10,792 nucleotides of DNA from Muribaculaceae bacterium (GCA_017619255.1 JAFZSS010000259.1:1-10792), one strand, 5' to 3'; counted from the stretch's first letter, positions 1 through 7,180 are shown. The notes: generated from the letters alone by a model not told the origin. Program-made: numbers and translations.

Positions 1-174
1 ATGAAGAAACTCGACGAGGCCCGTTTCACTCCACCTCCTGTTCCCGAGGCTCAACCCCAGATACCGACTGGTGTGCCTTCGCCCCAACTCCCGCCGACTG
101 ACATGCCTCAGCAGGCTAACGCGCCCGTGCCTCCTCCGTTCCCGGGCACCAATGAAAACACTCCCCAGGCGTGA
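1..174 (+). CDS. C-terminal proline-rich tail of an unidentified protein (probably 5'-partial)
   Basis: Frame 1 is open from the first base to a TGA at 172-174 and encodes 57 residues. About 17 of these are proline, in clusters such as TPPPVPE, SPQLPPTD and APVPPPFPG, mixed with Gln, Ala and Thr. The window happens to begin with an ATG (MKKLDEAR), so a 57-residue protein is possible. No upstream sequence is visible, and a low-complexity Pro/Gln tail is more typical of the disordered end of a larger protein, so I treat it as the 3' part of a gene starting outside the window. The stop is followed within 40 bp by a strong hairpin terminator, which supports a real gene end here. No domain or family can be recognised, and no function is proposed. 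Confidence 0.6.
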   Translation: MKKLDEARFTPPPVPEAQPQIPTGVPSPQLPPTDMPQQANAPVPPPFPGTNENTPQA

Positions 175-211
175 CCTGGTGGATTGTTGCCTATTAATCA
201 CTCCAATGACG

Positions 212-254
212 ATAAAAGGACAGGACCCGATACATTCGGGCCCTGTCCTTTTAT
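212..254. terminator. Bidirectional rho-independent terminator between converging genes
   Basis: A long inverted repeat: left arm 212-224 (ATAAAAGGACAGG) pairs with 242-254 (CCTGTCCTTTTAT). After one A-C mismatch, an inner CCCGA (226-230) pairs with TCGGG (236-240) around a 5-base TACAT loop. The A-rich left flank and T-rich right flank give a U tract in either direction. It lies between the stop of the plus-strand proline-rich coding region and the stop of the minus-strand protease gene, as expected for a shared terminator. Confidence 0.9.
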
Positions 255-270
255 GTGATATCTCTGTAAA

Positions 271-1920
271 TCAGTTTTCGGCCGCTTGCTTGTGCTTTCT
301 CACCAGCCGTTCATACTCAGGGTTGCCCTCGCGCAACAGCCTGATGTAACGCTCGCGGTCGTTCAATACCTCATAGGCGGCTTGAACATCGGGGTTGCGG
401 TGGTTGATGATGACGGTATAGGCCCCGGCATCTTCATAAACATCGCGGGCAATGAGTCCCTTGATAATGTCTTTGAGCAGTTGCTCGCTGATACGGTATT
501 TCTCCTCGTTAAACTTGATGCTGTCATTCTCACCCAGGGCAATGCATTCCCGCATCATCTCATCGGTCACGGTGAAACCCTTGTCAAAATCGTTGAGGGT
601 CTTGTATTGTTTAGTGATCTGCTTGCGGTTTTTATCCACATAGCCGATGGCATACTGGTTGAGGATGCCCTTGGCCGACAGGTCGCGGTAATAGGTGCTG
701 TACTCGCTGGTGTCAACGGGGATGTATATGTCGGGCATCACACCGCCGCCCCCATAGATGGTGCGGCCGGTGATGCGGGTGGTGTAGCGCAGCGAATCGG
801 GGAACTGGATGCTGTCCAGGCAGTAGTATTCGCCCTCGTTGGCGCGGTCGAGCAGTTCCTTGTCGTAGTCCTTCTTGTTGCCGCGGTCATAGGGTTTCTG
901 GATGCAACGGCCGCTCGGGGTGTAGTAGCGTGCTACGGTCAGCCGCATCATTGAGCCGTCGTCAAAGCGGATGGGTCGCTGTACCAGCCCCTTGCCAAAG
1001 GTCCTGCGGCCCACGATGACTGCACGGTCCCAATCCTGCATGGCACCGGCAAAGATTTCGGCTGCCGATGCTGAGTACTGGTTGACGATAACGACCATGT
1101 GCAGGTCTTTATAGTCACCCCAGCCGTTGGCATTGGCCTCGTTACGCGGAGAGTTCTCTCCCTCGGTATATACCATGAGTTGTCCTCGCTCGAGGAACTC
1201 GTTGCACATGTCAATGGCTGCGTTGAGGTAGCCGCCGCCGTTGTCGCTCAAGTCGATGATGGCTTGTGTCATGCCCTGCTTTTTCAGTTCGGAGAGGGCA
1301 TCCATCATCTCCTCGTGGGTCTTGGCGCCGAAGCGCGAGATGCGCAGGTAACCCGTCTTGTCGTCGAGCATGTACTTGGCATCAATGCTGTAAAGCGGGA
1401 TGTTGTCGCGTGTGATGCGGAAGGTGATGAGTTCCTTCACACCGGGTCGCATCACCTTGATGGTGACCTTGGTGCCTTTCTTGCCGCGCAAGCGTTTCTG
1501 GATGTCGCTGTTCTTCATCTTCACGCCGGCGATAGTGGTGTCGTTGACATAGATGATGCGGTCTCCGGCCAACACGCCCACGCGCTCACTAGGTCCTCCG
1601 GGAACCGTCTGAATGACATACAGCGTGTCCTTGTTCATGTTGAACTGGATGCCCACGCCGCTGAACTCGCCCTGCAGGGGTTCCTCAAGGTCTTTGGTCT
1701 CCTTGGGGTCGGTATAGGAAGAGTGGGGATCCAGGTTCTCGAGCATGCCGCGGATGGCGTCCTCGATGAGTTTATCCTCGTTGACGGTGTCAACATACAG
1801 GCTTGTGATGGCATACTCGGCGTTGAGCAGTTTCTGCAGCGCCTCGGGCATGGACCGCTGGGCGGTCATGGTAAAAGACAACGCCAGGCCAACGGCCACG
1901 GCAAAGAATATCTTTTTCAT
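271..1920 (-). CDS. S41 family C-terminal processing (carboxy-terminal) protease with PDZ domain
   Basis: A serine protease of the CtpA/Prc/Tsp type, which degrades or trims exported proteins from exposed C-termini in the periplasm. The 549-residue protein opens with an N-terminal signal peptide (MKKIFFAVAVGLALSFTMTA, no lipobox). A helical segment with ENLDPHSSY (61-69) follows. A PDZ domain spans roughly 80-170 (GEFSGVGIQF; GGPSERVGVLAGDRI). The S41 catalytic core runs from about 175 to 345. In NQYSASAAEIFAGA the nucleophile should be Ser285, with general-base Lys310 in TFGKGLVQ and Gln314; the 25-residue Ser-Lys spacing matches E. coli Tsp (S430/K455). NGGGYLNAA (227-235) is the usual substrate-pocket region. 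The ~200-residue C-terminal extension, rich in charged residues, is common in Bacteroidales homologues. It is the last gene of the parE-coaD operon, 29 bp after the coaD stop, and ends in the 212-254 terminator. Family assignment is firm; the substrate is unknown. Confidence 0.95.
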   Translation of the reverse strand: MKKIFFAVAVGLALSFTMTAQRSMPEALQKLLNAEYAITSLYVDTVNEDKLIEDAIRGMLENLDPHSSYTDPKETKDLEEPLQGEFSGVGIQFNMNKDTLYVIQTVPGGPSERVGVLAGDRIIYVNDTTIAGVKMKNSDIQKRLRGKKGTKVTIKVMRPGVKELITFRITRDNIPLYSIDAKYMLDDKTGYLRISRFGAKTHEEMMDALSELKKQGMTQAIIDLSDNGGGYLNAAIDMCNEFLERGQLMVYTEGENSPRNEANANGWGDYKDLHMVVIVNQYSASAAEIFAGAMQDWDRAVIVGRRTFGKGLVQRPIRFDDGSMMRLTVARYYTPSGRCIQKPYDRGNKKDYDKELLDRANEGEYYCLDSIQFPDSLRYTTRITGRTIYGGGGVMPDIYIPVDTSEYSTYYRDLSAKGILNQYAIGYVDKNRKQITKQYKTLNDFDKGFTVTDEMMRECIALGENDSIKFNEEKYRISEQLLKDIIKGLIARDVYEDAGAYTVIINHRNPDVQAAYEVLNDRERYIRLLREGNPEYERLVRKHKQAAEN

Positions 1921-1949
1921 ACTTGGATTAAAAAGTTCTCTTAAAAAAA

Positions 1950-2456
1950 CTATTGGTTAGAACCTAAAGCCTTCAAATCTGCTCCTTCGGGCAGATAGGC
2001 GCTCACATCCTGACCGTATCTCACAAGTTCGCGCACGATGCTGCTGCTGATGTGGCTGTATTCGGGCAGGGTGTAAAGCAGGATGGTCTCGATACCGGTC
2101 AGGTCGCGATTGACCTCGGCCAGGTGTTTCTCGTTCTCGAAGTCCTGGATGAGGCGCACGCCGCGCACGATGAACTGTGCACCCACCTCACGCGCCACAT
2201 CAACGGTCATGCCGCTGTAGGTGATGACCTCGACCTGCGGGTCATCCTTGAACACGCGCTCAATCCACGACTGGCGCTGCTCCATTGTCATGAAGGATCG
2301 CTTGTCGGCATTCACGCCAATGGCGATGACAAACTTGTCGAACAGCGGCAGTGCGCGTCTGACGATGGACTCGTGACCGCGGGTAAAGGGATCAAACGAC
2401 CCGGGGAAGATGGCGATGCGCTGCCCCTCGTGATTAATGCTCTGTGATGTCTTCAT
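1950..2456 (-). CDS. coaD: Phosphopantetheine adenylyltransferase (PPAT), coenzyme A biosynthesis
   Basis: Transfers AMP from ATP to 4'-phosphopantetheine, giving dephospho-CoA in the penultimate step of CoA synthesis; a cytosolic enzyme. The 168-residue protein carries the nucleotidyltransferase signature [13 protein letters not shown] (17-29) with the T/HxGH motif at T25-H28. It also has VRGVR (97-101), the phosphate-binding arginine region, and the C-terminal ISSSIVREL (136-144), equivalent to the ISSTxVRE motif. Family members are about 155-165 residues and usually begin almost directly at the 'IFPGSFDP' strand. Here about 12 extra residues precede it, because the only ATG (2454-2456) lies inside the end of parE, giving a 23-bp overlap; the next in-frame Met is residue 56, too late to be the start. 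The overlap suggests translational coupling to parE. Confidence 0.96.
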   Translation of the reverse strand: MKTSQSINHEGQRIAIFPGSFDPFTRGHESIVRRALPLFDKFVIAIGVNADKRSFMTMEQRQSWIERVFKDDPQVEVITYSGMTVDVAREVGAQFIVRGVRLIQDFENEKHLAEVNRDLTGIETILLYTLPEYSHISSSIVRELVRYGQDVSAYLPEGADLKALGSNQ

Positions 2457-4419
2457 CGTCTTCGTTCACTAAGTTGTCAATAATAAAGCCCTGGCGCTCC
2501 ATGGTGTTCTTGCCCATGAAGAAGGCGAGCATCTGCTTTACCGAGTCCTCCTTGCGCAACTGGACGCGGTCCAGGCGCATCTCGGGACCGATGAAGTCCT
2601 TGAACTCATCGGGTGAGATTTCTCCCAGACCTTTGAATCGGGTGATTTCGGCGGCGTCGCCTAGCTTGTTGAGGGCGGCAAGACGCTCCTCGTCGTTGTA
2701 GCAGTAGTAGGTTTCCACTTTCTGGGGCTTGGCTTCGCGCTTGCTAGTGCGAGTCTTGCGCTTAGCCTCTTTCTTGTTAAGGACACGGAACAACGGTGTC
2801 TGCAGGATATAGAGGTGCCCGGTCTTGACGAGCTCGGGGCAAAATTGCAAGAAGTAGGTCAGCAGCAGCAGGCGGATGTGCATGCCGTCAACATCGGCAT
2901 CGGTGGCGATGATGACCTTGTTGTAACGCAACCCGTCGATGCCATCCTCAATGTTGAGTGCCGACTGCAGCATGGCGAACTCGGTGTTGATAATGACCTT
3001 TTTGGGATCGAGCCCGTAGGTGTTCAGCGGCTTACCGCGTAACGAGAACACGGCTTGGGTCTCCACATCACGGATTTTGGTGATGGAGCCGCTTGCGCTA
3101 AGACCCTCGGTGATGAAGATTGAAGTCTCGTCACGGCGGTCATTGTCCTTGGGGGCACGCGAGTCGTTGAAGTGGACGCGGCAGTCACGCAACTTATCGT
3201 TGTGAAGCGTGGCTTTCTTGACATTTTCACGCACCTGCTTGCTCACGCCTGCGATGGCCTTGCGCTCGCGCTCGTTGTCCTGAATCTTCTTCAGCAGCAC
3301 CTCGGCGGTCTCGGGTGTCTTGTGCAGGTAATCGTCCAGTTCCTTCTTGATAAAGTCGTTGATGTACTTGTAGATGGTGGGACCGTCTTTCCACATGACG
3401 CTGCTGCCCAGTTTGATCTTGGTCTGTGACTCGAACACCGGTTCTTCGACCTTGATGCTGATGGCGGCAACGATACCGTTGCGGATGTCGCTGTATTCAA
3501 AGTTCTTCCCGTAGAATTCCTTGATGGTCCTTGACAGGGCTTCGCGGAAGGCACTCTGGTGGGTGCCGCCCTGGGTCGTGTGCTGGCCGTTGACAAAGGA
3601 GTAGAACTCCTCGCCCAGCTGAGCCGCGTGGGTGATAACAACCTCGATATCGTCGCCCGTGAAGTGCATCAACGGATATAGCGGGTCGTTGGTCATGTTT
3701 TCCTTCACCAGGTCGCTCAGACCGTTGCGAGAGTGGTATTTCTTACCGTTGAATGTGAGTGTCAGTCCTGTGTTCAGATAGGAGTAGTTCTTGATCATCT
3801 GCTCAATGGTCTCCTCGCGGAACTCGTAGTTCTTGAAGATGCCGGCGTCGGGTTTGAAGCGTACCAGCGTACCATTCTCCTCGCCATTGTCGGCAGCAAC
3901 GATGCCGCTCTCTTCCTTGACCACACCCTCGTTGTAAAGCACCGATGCACACTGACCGTCGCGCACGCTGCGGATGTAGAATTCGGTGGACAGGGCGTTG
4001 ACCGCCTTGATACCCACGCCGTTCAGACCCACAGAGCGCTTGTAGGTTTGCGTGTCATATTTGGCGCCGGTGTTCATCTTGGATGAGGCGGCCTTGACCT
4101 GGTCCAGGGGGATGCCGCGGCCATAGTCGCGGATGGTAACCGTGTGGTCGGCCACATCAATGTCGATATTGGGCTTGGCATAGCCCGTGTTGAACTCGTC
4201 AATGCTGTTGTCGATCACCTCCTTGATGAGGACATAAATGCCGTCATCGTCCTGGGAGCCGTCGCCCAACTTACCGATGTACATGCCGGGGCGCTGGCGG
4301 ATGTGCTCACGGGGAGAAAGCGTCACCAAGCGGTCATAGCCGCCAAAGTCGCTTGCTCCTGACTGTTGACCCGCGTCCACAACAGGCTCTTCTATCTGAT
4401 TCTGCTTGTCTTTAGACAT
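2434..4419 (-). CDS. parE: DNA topoisomerase IV subunit B (type IIA topoisomerase ATPase subunit)
   Basis: ATPase subunit that with ParC decatenates chromosomes and relaxes supercoils. The 661 residues include a GHKL ATPase domain: EVIDNSIDE (67-75, general base E67 and Mg-binding N71), DYGRGIP (98-104), and the ATP lid [14 protein letters not shown] (131-144). The transducer domain carries the QTK loop (Q332-T333-K334). The TOPRIM domain spans about 433-545, with catalytic E438 in TEGLSASGS and the acidic DADVDG (507-512). RFKGLGE (594-600) and [12 protein letters not shown] follow. SASGSI and RGKPLN favour ParE over GyrB (which usually has AGGSA and RGKxLNVE). Two oddities are Leu instead of the common Asp in EG(D)SA and a Lys/Arg-rich stretch at 548-567. 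It heads the operon with coaD and the S41 protease. ParC is not in the window. Confidence 0.93.
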   Translation of the reverse strand: MSKDKQNQIEEPVVDAGQQSGASDFGGYDRLVTLSPREHIRQRPGMYIGKLGDGSQDDDGIYVLIKEVIDNSIDEFNTGYAKPNIDIDVADHTVTIRDYGRGIPLDQVKAASSKMNTGAKYDTQTYKRSVGLNGVGIKAVNALSTEFYIRSVRDGQCASVLYNEGVVKEESGIVAADNGEENGTLVRFKPDAGIFKNYEFREETIEQMIKNYSYLNTGLTLTFNGKKYHSRNGLSDLVKENMTNDPLYPLMHFTGDDIEVVITHAAQLGEEFYSFVNGQHTTQGGTHQSAFREALSRTIKEFYGKNFEYSDIRNGIVAAISIKVEEPVFESQTKIKLGSSVMWKDGPTIYKYINDFIKKELDDYLHKTPETAEVLLKKIQDNERERKAIAGVSKQVRENVKKATLHNDKLRDCRVHFNDSRAPKDNDRRDETSIFITEGLSASGSITKIRDVETQAVFSLRGKPLNTYGLDPKKVIINTEFAMLQSALNIEDGIDGLRYNKVIIATDADVDGMHIRLLLLTYFLQFCPELVKTGHLYILQTPLFRVLNKKEAKRKTRTSKREAKPQKVETYYCYNDEERLAALNKLGDAAEITRFKGLGEISPDEFKDFIGPEMRLDRVQLRKEDSVKQMLAFFMGKNTMERQGFIIDNLVNEDDEDITEH

Positions 4420-4448
4420 ACTTGTTCTATATTCTGCTTTTTAACTTG

Positions 4449-4456
4449 CAAATTTA
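4449..4456 (-). promoter_or_regulatory. Candidate -7 box of the parE-coaD-protease operon
   Basis: Read on the minus strand this is TAAATTTG, a match to the Bacteroidota sigma-ABfr -7 consensus TAnnTTTG. It lies 29 bp ahead of the parE ATG, which would leave a leader of roughly 20-25 nt. No good TTTG -33 element is seen at the usual 19-23 bp distance; the nearest TTTG is only 12 bp upstream. The call therefore rests on the -7 match and position. Confidence 0.45.
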
Positions 4457-4641
4457 CTAAAAAAACAGCAAACATCGTGCCTGAAACCCTCATCTATAAG
4501 TTTTATTAACGAAATAACGCAAAGTTCCGCTACTTTTTGTTTTCGTCTTTGTTGAGGTGTGCCAGCTGCGTTTTTTCCGGTTAACTTGTAATAAGAGGGG
4601 CTGTGGTCTCGTTTTATATTCAGATAAAACCAATGATGTCA

Positions 4642-5094
4642 ATGAAAAGGTATTATATCCCACTGTGTTTGGCGGCTGTTTCCGCCATCTTGTCGCTGGT
4701 CTCGTGTGACCCTATGTCCTCGGTGGACTATAAGATTTACAATAAGACCACCGACACGGTCACGGTTACTATGCATAAGGAAATCCTGGCCTCGTCCTAC
4801 AAGGGTTTTGAGGTCGAGAACGACAGTGTGACGACCCATTACGGGGTTGAAGATAGCGTCAGTGTCGCCATCTTGGCCCCCGATATGGTCTTGTCAGTGC
4901 ATGATGACTGGTCTGGCTTGTATCGCGATGAGCGTGTGATTCCGTTGTGGAAATACATCAAGTCAATCACAGTGGGAGAGAATGAACTTCCTGCCGCGGC
5001 TTGGAATAATGAGGCGGCATGGCACCTGAAGACCGATGGCGGCGGCAAGTTTGAGGGCGAATCCCGCTACTACGACCTTGTCCTCCGCGATTAA
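4642..5094 (+). CDS. Small lipoprotein of unknown function
   Basis: A 150-residue exported protein with a clear lipoprotein signal: MKRYYIPLCLAAVSAILSLV followed by S-Cys22 (lipobox LVSC), so it should be lipidated and membrane-anchored. I chose the ATG at 4642 because it puts the basic Lys-Arg pair at the very start of the signal peptide. In-frame ATGs at 4633 and 4636 and a GTG at 4603 would only add a tail with no purpose. The mature part (about 128 residues) is polar and looks beta-rich (VDYKIYNKTTDTVTVTM), with many Asp/Glu and Val/Thr; no motif places it in a family I know. It is monocistronic, divergent from parE, and ends in the hairpin at 5115-5151. No clear Bacteroidota promoter was found in the 220 bp between parE and this gene. 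Confidence 0.75.
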   Translation: MKRYYIPLCLAAVSAILSLVSCDPMSSVDYKIYNKTTDTVTVTMHKEILASSYKGFEVENDSVTTHYGVEDSVSVAILAPDMVLSVHDDWSGLYRDERVIPLWKYIKSITVGENELPAAAWNNEAAWHLKTDGGGKFEGESRYYDLVLRD

Positions 5095-5114
5095 GTTCCT
5101 TAAGAGAAAGGTAA

Positions 5115-5151
5115 AAACAGTGAGTGCGGTATTTTTCCGCACTCACTGTTT
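5115..5151. terminator. Bidirectional rho-independent terminator
   Basis: A perfect 15-bp inverted repeat: AAACAGTGAGTGCGG (5115-5129) and CCGCACTCACTGTTT (5137-5151) with a 7-base loop TATTTTT. It sits 20 bp after the lipoprotein stop and 30 bp after the end of the minus-strand BASS transporter gene. The minus-strand transcript gains the better U tract (UUUUUAC after the stem). Confidence 0.88.
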
Positions 5152-5181
5152 GGTTATGTATAGCTGTTATAGTGTGGTCGT

Positions 5182-6027
5182 TCAGCGTCGCTTGATGATG
5201 GCGACATAGGTGATGAGGATGATATTCATCATCAAGGCGTAGATAATAGCCGGGATGGCGATGATGTCGTTGTTGAACACCAGCGGACTGCTGGCGATGG
5301 CGATGGCCTGGGCGGCGTTCTGCATGCCCACCTCGATGACGATGGTGCGGCGCTCCTGACCCGTGAGCCGCATAGAACGACATAGCAGGGCGCCGCTGCC
5401 CATGGCGAGCAGGATGAGCACGGTGATGGACAGACCCAACTGCCCGAAGCTCGCAATGATAGCATCCCTATTCTGGATGAAGAACACTGTGGCCAGGAAG
5501 ATAAGGGCAGGGAAGGCGATGCGTGACAGGATATTGTGCATCTTGTCGGCAGCGTGTGACCAATTCTTTCTCACTAAGATACCCACGACAATGGGCAGGA
5601 ACATGAGCACGATGTTCTGCATCAACAGTTTGCCGACAGGCAGATGCACATCAATAGCGCTGCCTGTGACAGCGGTCACCCATTCCATGATGAGGGGCAC
5701 GGTCACCAGTGTGATTATGCTGCTGCAGGCCGTGAGCGACACCGATAAGGCAACATCACCCTTGGCAAGCATCGAGAACACATTTGACGAGCTGCCGCCG
5801 GGGCAGCAGGCAATCAGCACGAAGCCAATCAGGAAGATGGGCTCCAGCCCAAATGCCTTGCCAATGAACCACGCCAACAGAGGCAACACGATAATCTGCC
5901 CGATGAGGCCTGCCAGTACAGGTTTGGGGCGCGTCTTGAACAGTTTAAAATCTTCTAACTTCAGGTTTAAGCCCAACTCAAACATCAGCAGTGTAAGAAT
6001 GGGCAATACAATCCAAATCGTGTTCAT
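5182..6027 (-). CDS. Bile acid:sodium symporter (BASS) family transporter
   Basis: An inner-membrane sodium-coupled carrier of the BASS fold. The 281 residues are almost entirely hydrophobic, with about nine membrane segments. The family signature ACCPGGSSSNVFSMLAKGD (73-91) marks the first crossover region. EVGMQNAAQA (232-241) carries the Glu and Gln (E232, Q236) corresponding to a sodium-site pair in the bacterial ASBT structures. At 281 residues it is slightly shorter than usual and starts right at the first membrane segment. The start is well fixed, since an in-frame TGA lies at 6039-6037, only 9 bp upstream of the ATG. Bacterial BASS proteins move varied organic anions (keto acids, pantoate, sulfated steroids), so the name should not be read as proof of bile-acid transport. 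It follows greA and the HIT gene but is separated from them by a hairpin. Confidence 0.9.
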   Translation of the reverse strand: MNTIWIVLPILTLLMFELGLNLKLEDFKLFKTRPKPVLAGLIGQIIVLPLLAWFIGKAFGLEPIFLIGFVLIACCPGGSSSNVFSMLAKGDVALSVSLTACSSIITLVTVPLIMEWVTAVTGSAIDVHLPVGKLLMQNIVLMFLPIVVGILVRKNWSHAADKMHNILSRIAFPALIFLATVFFIQNRDAIIASFGQLGLSITVLILLAMGSGALLCRSMRLTGQERRTIVIEVGMQNAAQAIAIASSPLVFNNDIIAIPAIIYALMMNIILITYVAIIKRR

Positions 6028-6046
6028 CAGGATGATTCATTATGTC

Positions 6047-6070
6047 AAAGGCGCCGGAACAGGCGCCTTT
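6047..6070 (-). terminator. Hairpin between the HIT gene and the BASS transporter gene
   Basis: A perfect 9-bp inverted repeat: AAAGGCGCC (6047-6055) and GGCGCCTTT (6062-6070) with a 6-base loop. It lies 26 bp after the HIT stop and 19 bp before the transporter ATG. On the minus strand the stem is followed by GACATAATG, so the U tract is only the UUU of the stem itself. It may be a weak or partial terminator for greA-HIT or a leader structure controlling the transporter. Confidence 0.6.
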
Positions 6071-6096
6071 TATGATGGGTTCTTAAGAATGGATGT

Positions 6097-6489
6097 TTAC
6101 ATTTTTGCGGCAATCGCGTCGGCGATGGCCTGCATTTCCTCGGCAGGAAGGGTCAGTTTGGGGCCGCCGAAGGCCATGTCCTTCTCGCTCTGCAAGGGCA
6201 CGAGATGGATGTGGCAATGGGGCACTTCCATACCCAGCACGCCGATGCCGATGCGCTTGCAGGGTACTGCCTGCTCCAGCGCCATGGCCACCTTACGGGC
6301 AAACGCCCACAGGCCTGCGTATTCTTCCTCGTCGAGGTCAAACATGTAGTTCACCTCGTGCTTGGGGATGACCAGGGTGTGACCCTTGGCCATGGGGTTG
6401 ATGTCGAGGAACGCAAAGTAGCGGTCGTCCTCGGCCACCTTATAACTGGGAATCTCGCCAGCGGCGATTTTGCTGAAGATAGTTGCCAT
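6097..6489 (-). CDS. HIT family protein (histidine triad nucleotide hydrolase/transferase, Hint-like)
   Basis: A small cytosolic nucleotide-binding protein of the histidine triad superfamily, whose members hydrolyse phosphoramidate or phosphate bonds of AMP adducts (such as aminoacyl-adenylates). The 130 residues match the family from the N-terminus (IFSKIAAGEIPSYKVAEDD) through the nucleotide-pocket strand (FLDINPMAKGHTLVIPK, 27-43) to the triad HCHIHLVP (91-98). H93, the middle His, is the expected nucleophile, flanked by H91 and H95. The length is normal. The ATG lies a single base after the greA stop, so the two are surely cotranscribed and probably translationally coupled. The cellular substrate is not known for most members. 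Confidence 0.93.
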   Translation of the reverse strand: MATIFSKIAAGEIPSYKVAEDDRYFAFLDINPMAKGHTLVIPKHEVNYMFDLDEEEYAGLWAFARKVAMALEQAVPCKRIGIGVLGMEVPHCHIHLVPLQSEKDMAFGGPKLTLPAEEMQAIADAIAAKM

Positions 6490-6490
6490 A

Positions 6491-6961
6491 TTATACCTCG
6501 ATTTTCAGGATTTCAAATTTCATCAGCCCGGCAGGTGCCTGAACCTCAACTTTCTCGCCCACTTTGTGGCCCAGCAGGCCCTTGGCGATGGGGGTGGAGA
6601 TGGAAATCTTGCCCTCGCGCAGGTTGGCTTCAGTCTCAGTAACGATGGTATAGGTCACTTTGGCCTTGTTCTTAAGGTTGCGGATGGTCACCTTGGTCAA
6701 CAACTGCACCTCGTCGGTTGAAATTTTGCTCTCGTCGATGATGCGAGCCGATGCAATCAGGCTTTTGAGCTCGGCAATCTTGGCCTCGAGCATGCCTTGA
6801 CGCTCCTTGGCGGCATCATATTCTGCGTTTTCTGAAAGGTCTCCCTTGTCGCGCGCTTCAACAATGGCACGGACTACCTCGGGACGCTCGACATTCTCCA
6901 AATGAGCCAATTCGGCCATCTTTTTGTCGTAACCTTCCTGTGTCATGTAAGTAATAGCCAT
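6491..6961 (-). CDS. greA: Transcription elongation factor GreA
   Basis: Binds in the secondary channel of RNA polymerase and stimulates transcript cleavage to rescue backtracked complexes. The 156 residues (E. coli GreA has 158) comprise an N-terminal antiparallel coiled coil (about 1-75) with the diagnostic tip EARDKGDLSENAEYDAAKER (36-54). Acidic D41 and E44 sit at the same positions as in E. coli and chelate the catalytic Mg. A C-terminal FKBP-like domain follows, with the family motif STPIAKGLLGHKVGE. D41/E44 at the tip marks a Gre factor rather than an anti-Gre (Gfh) protein. It is first in a unit with the HIT gene 1 base downstream, preceded by a long AT-rich leader with alternative hairpins. 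Confidence 0.96.
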   Translation of the reverse strand: MAITYMTQEGYDKKMAELAHLENVERPEVVRAIVEARDKGDLSENAEYDAAKERQGMLEAKIAELKSLIASARIIDESKISTDEVQLLTKVTIRNLKNKAKVTYTIVTETEANLREGKISISTPIAKGLLGHKVGEKVEVQAPAGLMKFEILKIEV

Positions 6962-6985
6962 GCTAAATACTGTGTTTTTATATTT

Positions 6986-7032
6986 TTAAGATTCAAAAAA
7001 TTAGAAGAATCTCAATCTGTTGCTTTTGAGAT
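6986..7032 (-). promoter_or_regulatory. Structured 5' leader of greA with two mutually exclusive hairpins
   Basis: Read as minus-strand RNA. Hairpin A pairs AUCUCAA (7032-7026) with UUGAGAU (7015-7009) around a 10-nt loop. Hairpin B pairs UUGAGAUUC (7015-7007) with GAAUCUUAA (6994-6986), 9 bp including one G-U, around a 12-nt loop. Both need the segment 7015-7009, so only one can form. No U tract follows B, so it is not a classic terminator. The region lies between the predicted start point (about 7058) and the greA ATG. A regulatory role is inference. Confidence 0.35.
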
Positions 7033-7064
7033 CCCTCGCGGTTAATATTTTTGGTTTATCGTTG

Positions 7065-7099
7065 CAAAGGTACAACTAAATTTTAATATGGGAAACAAA
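7065..7099 (-). promoter_or_regulatory. Candidate Bacteroidota-type promoter of greA-HIT
   Basis: The minus strand reads TACCTTTG at 7072-7065, an exact match to the -7 consensus TAnnTTTG. TTTG at 7099-7096 could be the -33 element with a 23-bp spacer, slightly longer than the usual 19-21. The predicted start point near 7058 implies a leader of about 95 nt before the greA ATG. Confidence 0.55.
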
Positions 7100-7180
7100 T
7101 TGTTAATAAATTACCGCTTGTTTATTGAAATTTAACCCTTGAGGGCGGATAATCCGACCGTTTTCGGTGAGACTCCGCAT

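Noticed and set aside
286..1944. Long plus-strand open frames (286-954 and 1099-1944) opposite the S41 protease gene
   Set aside because: They are antisense shadows of a clearly conserved protease, with low-complexity Val/Ala/Gly/Asp-rich translations, no recognisable domain and no promoter.
2052..4362. Several plus-strand frames opposite coaD and parE (for example 2052-2447, 3733-4086)
   Set aside because: Antisense to strongly conserved enzymes; translations look like reverse-complement codon bias and carry no motifs.
4457..4600. A plus-strand promoter for the lipoprotein gene (TACTTTTTG at 4531-4539, TAACTTG at 4582-4588)
   Set aside because: Neither matches TAnnTTTG with proper spacing to a TTTG -33 element; near matches are expected by chance in T-rich sequence.
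4603..4641. Longer lipoprotein start at the GTG (4603) or the ATGs at 4633/4636
   Set aside because: These would place extra residues before the basic n-region of the signal peptide; the ATG at 4642 gives a standard lipoprotein signal.
5363..6349. A 328-codon plus-strand frame opposite the BASS and HIT genes
   Set aside because: It spans two real minus-strand genes and their spacer, and its Met/Arg/Ser-rich translation has no domain. The opposite strand holds diagnostic BASS and HIT motifs.
7102..7156. Short inverted repeats (AATAAA/TTTATT near 7105-7130 and CGGAT-A-ATCCG at 7146-7156) as a flippase terminator
   Set aside because: Stems are 5-6 bp, AT-rich or with a 1-base loop, and no U tract follows; too weak to call a terminator or operator.
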